Of a stretch of 64,000 nucleotides of DNA, positions 47,251 through 57,660 are shown piece by piece; position 1 is the stretch's first letter; every line of letters begins with the position of its first letter. A program made the translations under genes and the position numbers. The notes under the pieces were generated by a model. The model was given only the letters and a program-made list of their open reading frames with translations, had not been told where the DNA came from and ran no database searches. Source of the DNA: Sparassis latifolia (Eukaryota; Basidiomycota; Agaricomycetes; Polyporales; Sparassidaceae); contig CM031556.1 in NCBI GenBank assembly GCA_018466975.1, positions 3,968,001-4,032,000 on the forward strand, given 5' to 3'.

Positions 47251-49579
47251 TAGATCTGACACCGCGTCGCGCGGCGACACCTGCCAGCACTGGCTGAGGA
47301 GCACCCGCGCACCCACACGTGAACCCGCCAAGAGCGAGAAGACCGCGCTCGCTCTGCGTTACTACTATCTTACGTGGGACAGCTGTGCAGCCCTCGACTT
47401 GAAGTCAATTCAAACGGACCACGACGCGTCCGTACCCCCTACCCACCCGCGCCTTACTTCCTCACACTCGAAGGCGCACCAAAACGCCAGTATCTCTATC
47501 CTGACTCGCTCACCTGGTCACAGAACCGGGCGAACCCCAGCGCGAGGCGGAAAAGAATCGCGCTCGTTCGACTCACGATACCTGCCTTTCCGGGCGCAAG
47601 CGCGTCGCGATCAGAGTGCGCGATACGCTTTGTGCTCTCAAGGTGAAGTCGATTCAAAACGGGCCACGACGACACGACCGCACCCCAGCTCGCACGTTTA
47701 TACATACGAAGCCGCGCTTCCGTGCGCCCAAATGCCAATATCTCTACTGCAGCTCGCTCACCTGCCCTTGTCAGAAGTCCCAGAAGTACTAGAAGTGGGC
47801 GGGCGCGTCACAAGCCCCCAGCGCGAGGCGGAAGGAACAGCGCGCGTTCGACTCACGATGCCTGCCGTTCCGGGCGCAGGTGCCCCGCGATCAGAGTGCG
47901 ATAATGCCCTGTGCTTCCCACCACTGTGGTAGCCAAGCGTGCACACCGCCATGCGTTGGTGGGGTCGAGCAGCTGCAGCTGCAGCGTTCACGCAGGGCTT
48001 CCAGCTTCCCGGGTAAGCTTAAAGCAGCGCTGCCGCTGGAAAAATCGGCCGGGCAAGCTGGGGGGGGGCGAACATTATCTATTCTAACCCATCCGCACGA
48101 CTTGTCGATTCGCCAGGGCGAGCATGGACACGCGCGTGCTCGTGCGCATATACGCACGTACGCAAGCCTGAATAAAAAATTCACTTGCCATGGCTGCCTG
48201 CCTGGAACCCGTTCGCGACTCGGAGAGGCGTGGAGATGGCACGCGCCGAGGTGGTCCTTCCACTCTCCCACTGGTGCTCCTCTATACCGGGACGCCGACC
48301 GCGGCTGCTGCATGGACCAACGCGTCGTGGTAGCCCCCGGCTGGTGTACCATATGTATAAGCTGGGCACACGACGGACGGCGAGACACACGGATTATCCC
48401 TCAGGCGCAGCCCCCCGCCGCTCGAAGATTGCAATCAGCTCACCCTCACCGTCCTGCGTGCTCTCACGGCGCATACGCGCTCCGAAACACCCCACTCGCG
48501 ATTGCACAACAACCCAGGACATAGGACTCGCGTTCGCGCGCGCTTCGTCGCCTTCGTAGATGCGTCCCCTTCCCGCGAGCTCGAGAGAAGCGAAGCGAAG
48601 CGCCGCGGCGTTATCCCACCAACCCGGCCGAACGCGCGCGAAGGACTTCGCGCCCTCCCTCCCCTCCCCGCTTGTTCGTTCATCCTCCCCGCTCCCGCGC
48701 GTGCCCAAGCTAGCGCGCCGTATCGTGCAGCGCCCCCTCTCCCGCTGGTTCCCCGCGATACGATGCTCGAGTCAGAGCGGAATACACGTCGCCGGTGCGC
48801 ACTGCGCTTCTGTCTCTACCCGGGGCCGTCCATGATCCTACGTCCTCTCCGTCGCGCTCGGTATATCCTTGGGCTTGCGCTTCCCTCGAAGGCGCCTCCA
48901 GGGCGCGCGGAAATACCGGTGTTCGAGTTGCGCGCGTGCGCGGAAAACGCAAGCTGCGTCCGAGTCTCCGTCCGAAGGCGAAGGTCGTTCGGTTGGCCCG
49001 ACGAAGGCCGGCGTGCTCAGGGTGGGTGCTCCCCGGACCCACTGTGCCCTCGGGATCATTACGATAATAATGAATTCATTGAGAGGAAGGAAGGAAGGGA
49101 AGGAAGGGAAGGACGATGAGTTATTTTTTTTTGGTATCGCGGTGGGAGCCGAGCGCTCGCTATGGGCACGCGCGCCCGCCGCGCTGGCGCGCCGCTCCAC
49201 CAGCTGCGCGACGCTGGTGTTGCCGACGCTGGCTGGCTCCACAGCGTCGCCTGCTTCGCCGTCGTGACACGCACGAGCTCGATCGAAGGGTCGTTTGGTT
49301 CGTGCGTTCGTATGTTCGTGACAAGTGAGAAGCAGGCTTTCTGCCACCGAAGGACGCGCCGAGTGTCCATCGAGCAGCAGCGGCCGTGCGAGATCCGGGG
49401 TGCGAAGTGTAGATGGGGCGCCCCGCACCCGCTGGTTGTCGATGGGCACCCCGAGTAAGTACCGCTGTGGAGCCCGAGGACAGACGTCGGGAGTCGTTGT
49501 ACCCGCACGTGGTAGCTCTACTCCGGGACAGATAGCGAGAGATTGAGTTGGTCAAGAGGCGCGAGGAGACGTTCGTGAT

Positions 49580-50265
49580 TCTGCCGGACGACATCTGGGA
49601 GGCGGGTGCGTCTTGAGATCGGGAGGTGAGGCAGAACCCAGTTTGACAAAGTATAATGAGAAGGACAAATCGCGAGAGTTTACTAGGTATTTCATAGACG
49701 TGCGCGTCCGCGATCGTGACGCACCTCGGCGGGTGGCACCTTGGGCAGGCCCGAAAATTATTAGCGCGGGGATCTGGGGCGCGGGTGGGTCTTGAGCCTA
49801 TCCAGAGTTCAGGCAGAATTCACGAGGGCGGATGCACAGAAGACGGCGTCGGAGGTGGCAAACCACCGTCAATTTCTACAACATATCGCGACGCCGACAC
49901 CGACACAGGGAAGGATCGTTTAGACAAAATGAATGAGATTCGATAACAATGTCGAACACGTGCTAAATATACTCCGAGACAAATAGCAAGACATTGAGTT
50001 GCTTATGGGCAGGAATAAGGAAGACGTACTGTACGTGATCTCGCACCTGGGTCGGGTTACATGCCTGGAGATAGTAGGCGCGGGGATCTGGAGTGCGGGC
50101 GCGTCTTGCGTCTATCTAGTGTTTAGGCAGAATTCACGAGGGCAGATGCACAGAAGAGGCGTCGGAGCTGGCAAACCGTACATCGCATCGTCAATTTTGA
50201 CAACGTATCGCGGGACGACGCCGACGCCGACCCACCGGGAAGGACCATTTAGACAAAATGAATAG
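49580..50265. repeat. Diverged direct repeats, period about 310 bp
   Basis: 49760-49930 and 50072-50260 share GCGCGGGGATCTGG, TTCAGGCAGAATTCACGAGG or its TTTAGG variant, GATGCACAGAAGA, GGCGTCGGAG.TGGCAAACC and TTTAGACAAAATGAAT. A third, shorter relative ends near 49615 (GACATCTGGGAGGCGGGTGCGTC). In translation the three read DIWEAGAS, GIWGAGGS and GIWSAGAS, which suggests a duplicated coding fragment, now decayed. Confidence 0.65.
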
Positions 50266-52129
50266 CTGAATGGACGATCAAACGAGATCACGCGAGCGCG
50301 ATCTCGACACCCCTCATCCGGGTGTTGCGGTAGCGGGTGGTTACGGTCGCGGTGCATAGTGTTCGAACCACAAGTTCTACTCCACCTGACACGAACGGGG
50401 TCAGGTTCGAGGTCCGGGTCAACTTACCTTTTACTGGTGTGGTCCACGGACCGAAGTCATGGGTTGCGGCGGTAGTGCACTGACAACGCACCCCCGTTTG
50501 TGCGCCGACCACGGCGCAGTCAGACGAGCGCGCTGTGGCGCGGGCCAACTCAAAATCGACGCTGTCTGCTGCTACCTCCGTGCTTCTGTGGGGCTCACCT
50601 CCGCCCTTCGCGGCGAAGCGGAGGTGTGGCACGGCCACAGTGACGTTTCTGAGATAACGCGTAGGTCAGAGACGCTGGGTGATTGGTACTGGTTCGGTGC
50701 CGCACCGTATCAGGACTGTGCCTTGCAGCGCCATCTGTTGTGCGTGATGCACTTCCTTTCAGCCGTCGTTTAGGACTGTGACAGACAAGACAGCCCCCCC
50801 TGCAAGGACGCGTTCCCGCTGCCAGACAAGCTCGTCGTCATCGATGGGAAGCATTCACTCACCGAAGCGAGTGTCTCTGGACCAGTTGCAACCGCAGGAT
50901 CGTATCGATAAGAGGTTCAACGAGGCAACTCACTGTAACTCACTGTAGCTCACTGTGAGTCGTACCGTACGTACTTCGACGAGGACGCTCTCCGCCACCG
51001 TCCACGAGTCCGAGCGCAGGATCCCGCGAACGATATGGCGCAATCCGCACAAAGCGCCCCGTGATCCAGTGCGTGACGGCACACACATTCAAAACGCGAA
51101 CTTCGAGGGATGCCGCAGTCGAATTCAGAACGTCGGAAGCTCTGGAAGCATGCGCTGGCGATCAGAGCACGATCCATGGAAGAGACGTATCGGGCGACTG
51201 CCATGTCGATTCGGGAACACATCGACCTCGACCTCGACGCGCAGGCGCCAGCGAGATCGTCGTGCGCGCATCCGGCAGGTATGCGCTCATGTTCCGCGCG
51301 CCCCGTGGGAGGAGAAAGAGGAGACGGCGGGTCGTTGGCCCCACGCGCCTCTCGTTGTTACGTTCTGGTTTGTCTGGAGAAGACGAGAAGACGCACCGCT
51401 TCTTCCCCGCATCGATGCACGTGGGATGCTGGCCGCTGGCCGGGGAAGTCAGAAGAGTAATCGTCGTATGGATACTCCATGCGTAGGCGTACGTGGTTGT
51501 GGGAACATGCACGACGTGTGGGACGATGAGCGCAAGAGCTCAGTCTGTACGTCGGCGTGAGCGACCGACAGGTGAGATAACGATGGGCGTAGACAGCAAG
51601 GCACGATCGGCGAGCAAGGTCGGGAGAGTGCGCAGAAGGTGTGACGTCAATCCTGACGGTAACGCGGCGAGCTGCGGCATAGCCATATCAGCGCGTCTGC
51701 ATCTGACTCGCTGCTGTCACAACACAAGAGGTCATTCGATGGACACACCCTCAACTCCCACGCGTCCCGTATCATGCACTATGTCCGTCTTGGGTTTGGG
51801 CTTAGACTTGCTTTAATTTGGTTCCGTCACCGCGATACCGATCCGGGCACCAACGCACTGCAGCTGAGGGCACACATGATCCTCTTGCTCGCTGCCTTTC
51901 CGCTTGTAAGCGAAAAGCTACCGAAGACATTGAACCTGAACTTGCGAGGGGAAGACACCCTCGTCGAACAACCTCAACACACGACGTGTATGCAAGTGTT
52001 CTGCCGAATCAAATATTGTCTGCATCCGGGCTTCGCCTGTGTGAATTGAGTAGACGAAGAAGAAACTAGAGCAGGTGGAATTAGGACAGACGTATCATAC
52101 AGCGGCTATTGGTACAATGTGCCGAGAAA

Positions 52130-52925
52130 TCAATTGAGCTTCACAGTGCCATCGAGAACATACATCACGCCATTGCATGCCTGCAACAGCGAGGATCAGA
52201 TACCGAAGGTTAAACGAAATGCACCGACGCACCTCCTTCATACCCAGCAGCGGTACGCCACCGCTTAATCGCACGCGTTCCCAGTCAGGCTTGTTCACAT
52301 CGCCGCTGACCTGCTCGAACGCTACCGACTTATCGGCGAGAAGGGTGTCAAATGGTTCTGCGGACAAAAGCGATATGGGCGACCGCTGCACGAAGGAGGG
52401 GCATAAATTGAGCCTCGGCAGGCGGTGAGCACGGCAAAAGGAACTGGCTCACTGGGATGATGTGCGCAGACACCCAGCGCTGCACGTTGTTCTTCGCTAT
52501 TGCGTCGAACTCTTCCTCAGAGATAATGGTCCCATCCTCGACCTTCGCAGGATCCTGATGTCTGATCGCACGTAACGGAACACACGTCAACGCCAGTCCA
52601 CAGGCGCATAGAAGGGTATTACTCACGGTTTCCGTGCTAGGGCCATGACGGCCTTGTTCGTGGGCACGAGAAGAGTAATTTGGGCGTGCTCGTCCACGAA
52701 GAGCTCGCTGATCCGTGTCTCGCGCGCGTACGTGTAGAATATGGACGTGGAGGACTCGATCGTGAGCAGGTCGGCGAGCGTCGGTTGCGCATTCGTCTGC
52801 GGGGTGTACACTTCGCCTGCATCGGCGGATTGTGATGCTGATGAACCGGGGAGAACCATTTGGTCCTCGGTGGAAGCTGAGATGAGCAGTGGGAGGATGA
52901 GGAGAGAGAGAAGATGGAAGCGCAT
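52130..52925 (-). CDS. Secreted FAS1 (fasciclin) domain protein
   Basis: The start at 52925-52923 gives a signal peptide (MRFHLLSLLILPLLISAS). A Ser/Pro linker precedes the FAS1 domain: TLADLLTIESSTSIFYTYAR, then ISELFVDEHAQITLLVPTNK, the H1-like box of the fold. After an intron come HQDPAKVEDGTIISEEEFDA and NNVQRWVSAHIIPVS, the conserved H-I core. The last exons give PFDTLLADKSVAFEQVSG, GGVPLLGMKE and CNGVMYVLDGTVKLN-stop at 52130. This matches the family pattern of NG-x-x-x-x-x-D closing strands. A single FAS1 domain is present, with no GPI-anchor signal. Fungal single-FAS1 proteins are found in the vacuole or cell surface; location is inferred. Confidence 0.85.
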
Positions 52926-53652
52926 GTTGGATTGGTACACAGACTGCACTGAACGACGAGGAGGGCTCGTAGTGGGACCGTGGGAGGATCGCAGGAGCAT
53001 CCAAAATAGGAAATGTTTTCACGACTTTGTGGTGACACCAAGCTCGAGTAAGTACTGTACTGCTCGAGTCCGGAACGTCTCTCTGTACGTCGGCGTCAAC
53101 CCCAAACGTTACTGCCTGGAGGTAAATTCTCGAGGGCTTTTTCCAGAGAAAATCAGAGAAGTCCTTCGTTGCCCAGGCACGCCGTGACGTCTTTCAGTGA
53201 TTGGAGACTTACCAATCTGCTTGCCATGATACTACATAGATATCATTGATAGCAACTCCCACTGTCACCTTCCTCCCGCTCATACTTCACGGCGAGACAC
53301 CATGAATATTTTCTACGCAGGATCCGAAGGGTGTCTAGGAGCTCAAACGGTCACCTCTGAACTTTGAAGGCTCCGGAGTAACGTCGGAACTACTATCCGC
53401 CCACTTCGCGACTTCTTTCTTTGACTTGTGGGGAGCGGCGCTGACACAAGATGATGACCGATTAAGAAGTGAGTCGGAACGCGAAGAGCCGGATCGCTGC
53501 TGATACACCAGCGAAGGAGAGGGCACTGACTAAGGCGGGGATTTCTCAGCTTTATATCTCTCAGCGAGCAGCGCAAAGGCATTTCTCCCGAAGGTACTCG
53601 CCCCACTTACCCTTCAGCCCCTCTCTATTCAGAACACACGCACATCGCAGAC
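52926..53652. other. Divergent spacer between FAS1 gene and aldo/keto reductase gene
   Basis: About 730 bp and must hold both promoters. A CT-rich run lies near 53605-53645, just before the reductase start. No further gene was recognised. Confidence 0.4.
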
Positions 53653-55489
53653 ATGTCCGTTGTCAAAATGGAATACGAGGACAAGGGCATGCCCTTTCGA
53701 CGCCTCGGGAACAGCGGCCTGCGTGTCCCCGTTTTTTCGTTCGGTGGATGTGCGTATCTGCATTGCAGCAGCTCTTCTCGATTACCGGGCTTATGAATGT
53801 GTCAATGACTCTCTTTTACAGGGCTCACGCTCGGTGAGGACGTTATTGGTGACCCCGTCAAGGTGCGCAGATCGTCTGCCAGGAATAATTCGAGGATCCT
53901 GAGGTAGCGCACAGGATATCATGAAAGTTGCATTCGAGAACGGCGTCAACATGTATCTATCTTCTATAGCACTTTTATTTCCTCTCAGGAGCTAATATGC
54001 GATGCGGGCAGGTTCGACACCGCTGAAGGATACGGTGCAGGAAACTCGGAGGTTGAAATGTGCGTCAATTGTACTGGCCAGCGCTTTTTGTCGGATTGAA
54101 TGTGCATATCTACAGGGGTCGAGTGATCAAGGAGCTTGGTCTCAGACGGACGGACCTGATCATCACCACCAAGATCTTCTTCGGCACACGTAAGAACTCC
54201 CCGAACGACACGGGCCTGTCGAGAAAACAGTAAGCCTGCAATCCAAATCCAAGCATTTGGGGGAGCAGAACTGAGTATTTTGTGCAGCATCATTGAGGGC
54301 GCGAAATTATCGCTGCAGCGTCTGCAGCTAGACTATGTTGACGTCCTCTTTGCACATCGTCCGGACCCCAGCGGTATGTCGCAGCTGATTTGCCCTGCCG
54401 ATTTCCCTGTAATTATGACGCGACTCTCGTGCAGTTCCGATGGAGGAGGTCGTCCGTGCCTTCAACTTCGTGATCGACCAGGGTTGGGTATGTTCCGCTA
54501 CCTTGAGTCCTCTGTAGCGCGCGAGCTAAGTGCTCGTATGCAGGCGTTCTACTGGGCTACCTCGGAATGGTCTGCGTTCCAAGTCGAGGAAGCAATGCGT
54601 GCGTAGCATTCTAGCTGTGTTGTGCAACGCAGATCTGAGCATCGTTTGCATTTGTTAGACGTTGCGGACAAGCTTGGTTTGGTGGCTCCCATTGCTGACC
54701 AGGCCGAGAAGCAGTACGTACGCCACCTTGATGTTCTGCCTTCTTCTCACCGTTACTTTTTGTAGCATGTTCCACCGTGAGCGTGTAGACAAGGAGTACC
54801 TGTAAGTACACCTTCACATTAGCTGTGTGCACTGTTCTAATAATCATTTCGCAGTCCTCTGTTCGAGAAGTACCAATACGGCACGACCATCTGGTCCGCA
54901 CTCGCTGGCGGCATGCTTACTGGCAAGGTATGAACTCTTACGGGATAGCGAGTCTGTAAGAGCCACTGACGCACTTGTATTGCAGTACAACAACGGCGTG
55001 CCCTCGGACTCGCGGTTCGCGAAGCATGGCGAGTTCTACGGGTGGTTCCTCAACCAGCCCGAGGAGGCGCAGCGGCGGATCACCAAGGTCAAGGCGCTCA
55101 CTGAGCTCGCGGAGAAGGGTGCGTCTTTCCCCGCATTCCTGCATTTCATGAAGCGGACTGATGATACTGGCGTGCAGAGCTCGGCTGCACGATGACGCAA
55201 CTCGCGCTCGCGTGGGTCGCGGTGAGCCCGAACACGAGCACGGTCATCCTCGGCGCGACCAAGCCCGCGCAGGTACTGGAGAACCTCAAGGCGATCCAGG
55301 TCATCCCGAAGCTCACCCCCGCGGTGCTCGACCGCATCGAAGCGATCTTAGAATCGAAGCCCGCTGCAGAGGTGCGTGGCTTTGTCTTCTGCGCGTGATT
55401 TTTTCGCGCGGTCGCTGATTTGTTTTCTGGTGTAGCCCTTATGGGGTCGCCCGGTGTTGGACAAGTTTGGGAGACAGACGCAGTACTGA
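53653..55489 (+). CDS. Aldo/keto reductase, voltage-gated K+ channel beta-subunit type
   Basis: NADPH-dependent oxidoreductase of the AKR superfamily, TIM barrel. The start at 53653 reads MSVVKMEYEDKGMPFRRLGN and continues SGLRVPVFSFGG. An intron splits the Trp codon before LTLGEDVIGDPVKDIMK. Catalytic residues are visible: Asp and Tyr in NMFDTAEGYGAGNSE, Lys in LIITTKIFFGTR, His in VDVLFAHRPDP. Cofactor-site elements follow: AFYWATSEWSAFQVEEA, APIADQAEKHMFHRERV, TTIWSALAGGMLTGKYNNG and PNTSTVILGATKPAQVLENL. It ends VLDKFGRQTQY-stop at 55489. The WATSEWSA and WSALAGGMLTGKY motifs place it in the Kv-beta-like (AKR6) subgroup. About nine introns; length about 345 residues, normal. Confidence 0.93.
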
Positions 55490-56370
55490 GACGTTTAGAT
55501 TTAGAAGGGGCGATCGTTGTGGGGTCATTTGCCCAAATGTTGAAGTAGAGGTGGTTAGATATGTATCACAAAATGAGTTTTCGTGAACTGCAATAGATCG
55601 ATGGCGGTTGAGTTCATGCTATAGCGTCTGGGAGATATGTTGAGCAAAAAGAGGTTTACATCCGATTGCAATGGTCGTGATGCGAGCTAGCAGTGTGCAT
55701 GGGGCCAGGGGGCATGAAGTCTGAAATAGCTATAGTAATTTGAACAGGGCTCAAAGTCGAAGGAAAGTACTAGTCATACTTTCCCGGGAATAGCAGGATT
55801 TGTTCCAATTTCCTACCACAGAACTCACTTCCCCACTGCTAGCGTGACAGTGCCATGTCAGACCCGCGCGCCTACGTTAGCCTGTACGGTCTTTACCTTG
55901 ATTACGCGAACTTTAAAGGCGAGTTCGAACGTCCTGTGGCCGCACTGTACTTACCAAAGTTGTAAAAAACGTTATGGTGAGAACTTTGCAACACAAATTT
56001 GTGCTGTACATTGGCAGTGTAGTCCAGCTTAGCACTGACATTTCAGGCGATCTTGAATCTTGCTCTCAGATCGTTGTCGATCCAACAGTAAGTCTCTTGA
56101 GACGGTCGCGTCAGTATTTGTGTTCTGACTGTATTCATATTTAAACTGCAGCTGTGCTCCGGGTAAAATAGCCATTAGATATCCTCAACAGTCGGCCGGT
56201 GGCGACTCTGCGGATCGGGTATAATTTACAATACAATCCTTTCTGTCGAGCTCCTACGTGAAATCGGGCCGAGCATAATGTCAGATCTTCATCTCCCGTT
56301 GCTCCTACGATTTAACGGGCAGAGTTCATGGTGAGGAATTGAAGACGGACTTGGAGGGTGTTCCTTCACG
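55490..56370. other. Intergenic stretch
   Basis: About 880 bp downstream of the reductase. No gene, RNA or repeat was recognised. Confidence 0.4.
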
Positions 56371-56379
56371 CTCTCATCC

Positions 56380-57660
56380 CACGTTGTGGAAGAGACTCTT
56401 CAGCAGACCTCATTCCCGATTCGTGGTCTCAGCCGCGGTACGACCCTTTGTTGTACCATCGTAGGTCATTGGCCTGTTCATTCGGCGCTCACGCTCACGC
56501 AGCAGGATACTAGAGAAGATCACGAACATGAAGACAGCCGTTGTTTACGGTGTCTGAGGTATGATGGTGGTTGTGTCCAGGGTCTGAGTGTTGCGACAAT
56601 TAGGTTTGCCATGTACCGCTGGCTGCCTCAGGACGCCAGTTAATGCAGACATGATGCCCGAACGCCTGGCTGGGGAGCCAATGCCTTTTCTCACATTGTC
56701 CAGAGATAGCAGAAGACTGCCACAGCATCACGGCGGAGAAGATGCGGTGAGATTCGTCATCCTTCTTCTGGTCGTATCTCATTCGTTCCGACGATAAACA
56801 TTGCCTTGCGCATTGGCTATGCTAACGCTTCTGGGGCGTTCTCCCGCGAGTCCCTTGATGGAGGATATCTGCGTGGTGTGGATCTGTCTGATACCTTTCG
56901 TCATGGCATTGATTGGTATCTGCCAGATGTCGCGATGGATCCGACCTGTGACACCCACGACACCACCGCTAGGCTTCTGGGTAAGAAGTGCCTGATGGTT
57001 GTATAGCGCCAAGCTTGGTAACATCCCGGTCTAAGGTCACGATAAAGACACTGCGCTGCTTCCTATACCGCATCCATGGGTATGGTGGCTGGTTTCTTCC
57101 CCAGATCAACGGCCACGTCAAAACAGCATCGCCGATAGTGCTGCGCGGCTCCACTGACTCTCGTTATGCGTGAGATATTTGGATTCGGACTGCGGCAAGC
57201 ATATCTGGTGAAGTACCACATTACTCTGCCGCGCTATAACGTTTGCTTGTCAATCGTTCTTGCGGCCTGCTGACCCCTGTCACAGGTCGCCTATACTCAT
57301 GTCTACTGGCCAATCATCACGGGTCAATACGATCCAACCGGAAATGGTTCCCACATCTCGGAGCGTGGCGACATAGGTTTGGATCAGCGACTCGCGAACT
57401 CATGTGATTCTACAGTCAGTTACACGGCCTACGCCCTCAGAAGCTATGATACATGGCGCAAGCCGACAAGGTTCGAACAGCGTGTGCAAGGGGTATTGGC
57501 AGAGAATTGGAATCCGGTGTATGAAGTTCCCTTCTTTTGGGATGGGGACAAAGAACGCGCCGCGTCAACAGAACACCGGCTGAACTTCGTAATTCTGCAA
57601 CTCTGTTCTTGCTTCATCGTGCCATAGGGAACTCATTTCATCTCTAGCAAGTCCTGCTGC
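56380..57660 (+). pseudogene. Unrecognised coding-like region, probably decayed
   Basis: Several protein-like segments lie in order on the plus strand: ATIRFAMYRWLPQDAS (56590-56640), NADMMPERLAGEPMPFLTLS (56642-56705), LRIGYANASGAFSRESLDGG with FRHGIDWYLPDVAMDP (56805-56955), HGYGGWFLPQINGHVK (about 57075-57120), THVYWPIITGQYDPTGNGSH (57295-57355) and SYTAYALRSYDTWRKPTRFE (57418-57480). They do not join cleanly: frame changes and stops occur, and no initiator exon or consistent splice sites were found. Their composition looks coding rather than random. I do not recognise the family. It could be a gene with many introns that I failed to assemble, but decay seems more likely. Confidence 0.35.

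Larger units (their letters stand above)
46637..47920. repeat. Tandem repeat array, about 2.6 copies of a 450-560 bp unit
   Basis: Copy 1 runs about 46637-47084, copy 2 about 47085-47640, and a shorter third about 47640-47920. Copies 1 and 2 share ACCAGGACGTCGGGCGGGG, GTCGATTGCGCGTAG, a very well conserved block beginning GTAGATCTGACACCGCGTCG and running about 85 bp, AGTCAATTCAAACGGACC, and GTTCGACTCACGATACCTGC. The third keeps only the latter half. Copy 2 has about 55 extra bp near 47350-47395. Confidence 0.85.
39923..52129. other. GC-rich, repeat-rich gene desert of about 12 kb
   Basis: Base composition differs clearly from the flanks. It is rich in CGCG, GCGC and CCG strings, with homopolymer runs of nine to ten G or C at 40784, 42161, 43149, 43601 and 48060. 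Many long frames are open on both strands, but all are Arg/Ala/Pro-rich composition artefacts with no domain and no consistent splice pattern. Several diverged tandem repeat families lie inside (separate entries). One small gene candidate is at 45417. CpG is abundant, so the repeats show no sign of RIP-type C-to-T decay. Confidence 0.65.

Noticed and set aside
47019..47331. Tyr/Cys/Val-rich frames across the minisatellite on the minus strand
   Set aside because: Translation of ACACAATAC repeats gives VLCIVYRV-type strings mechanically, so this is not a gene.
50325..50425. Box B-like GGTTCGA strings suggesting a tRNA
   Set aside because: No matching box A, acceptor stem or anticodon arm could be drawn on either strand.
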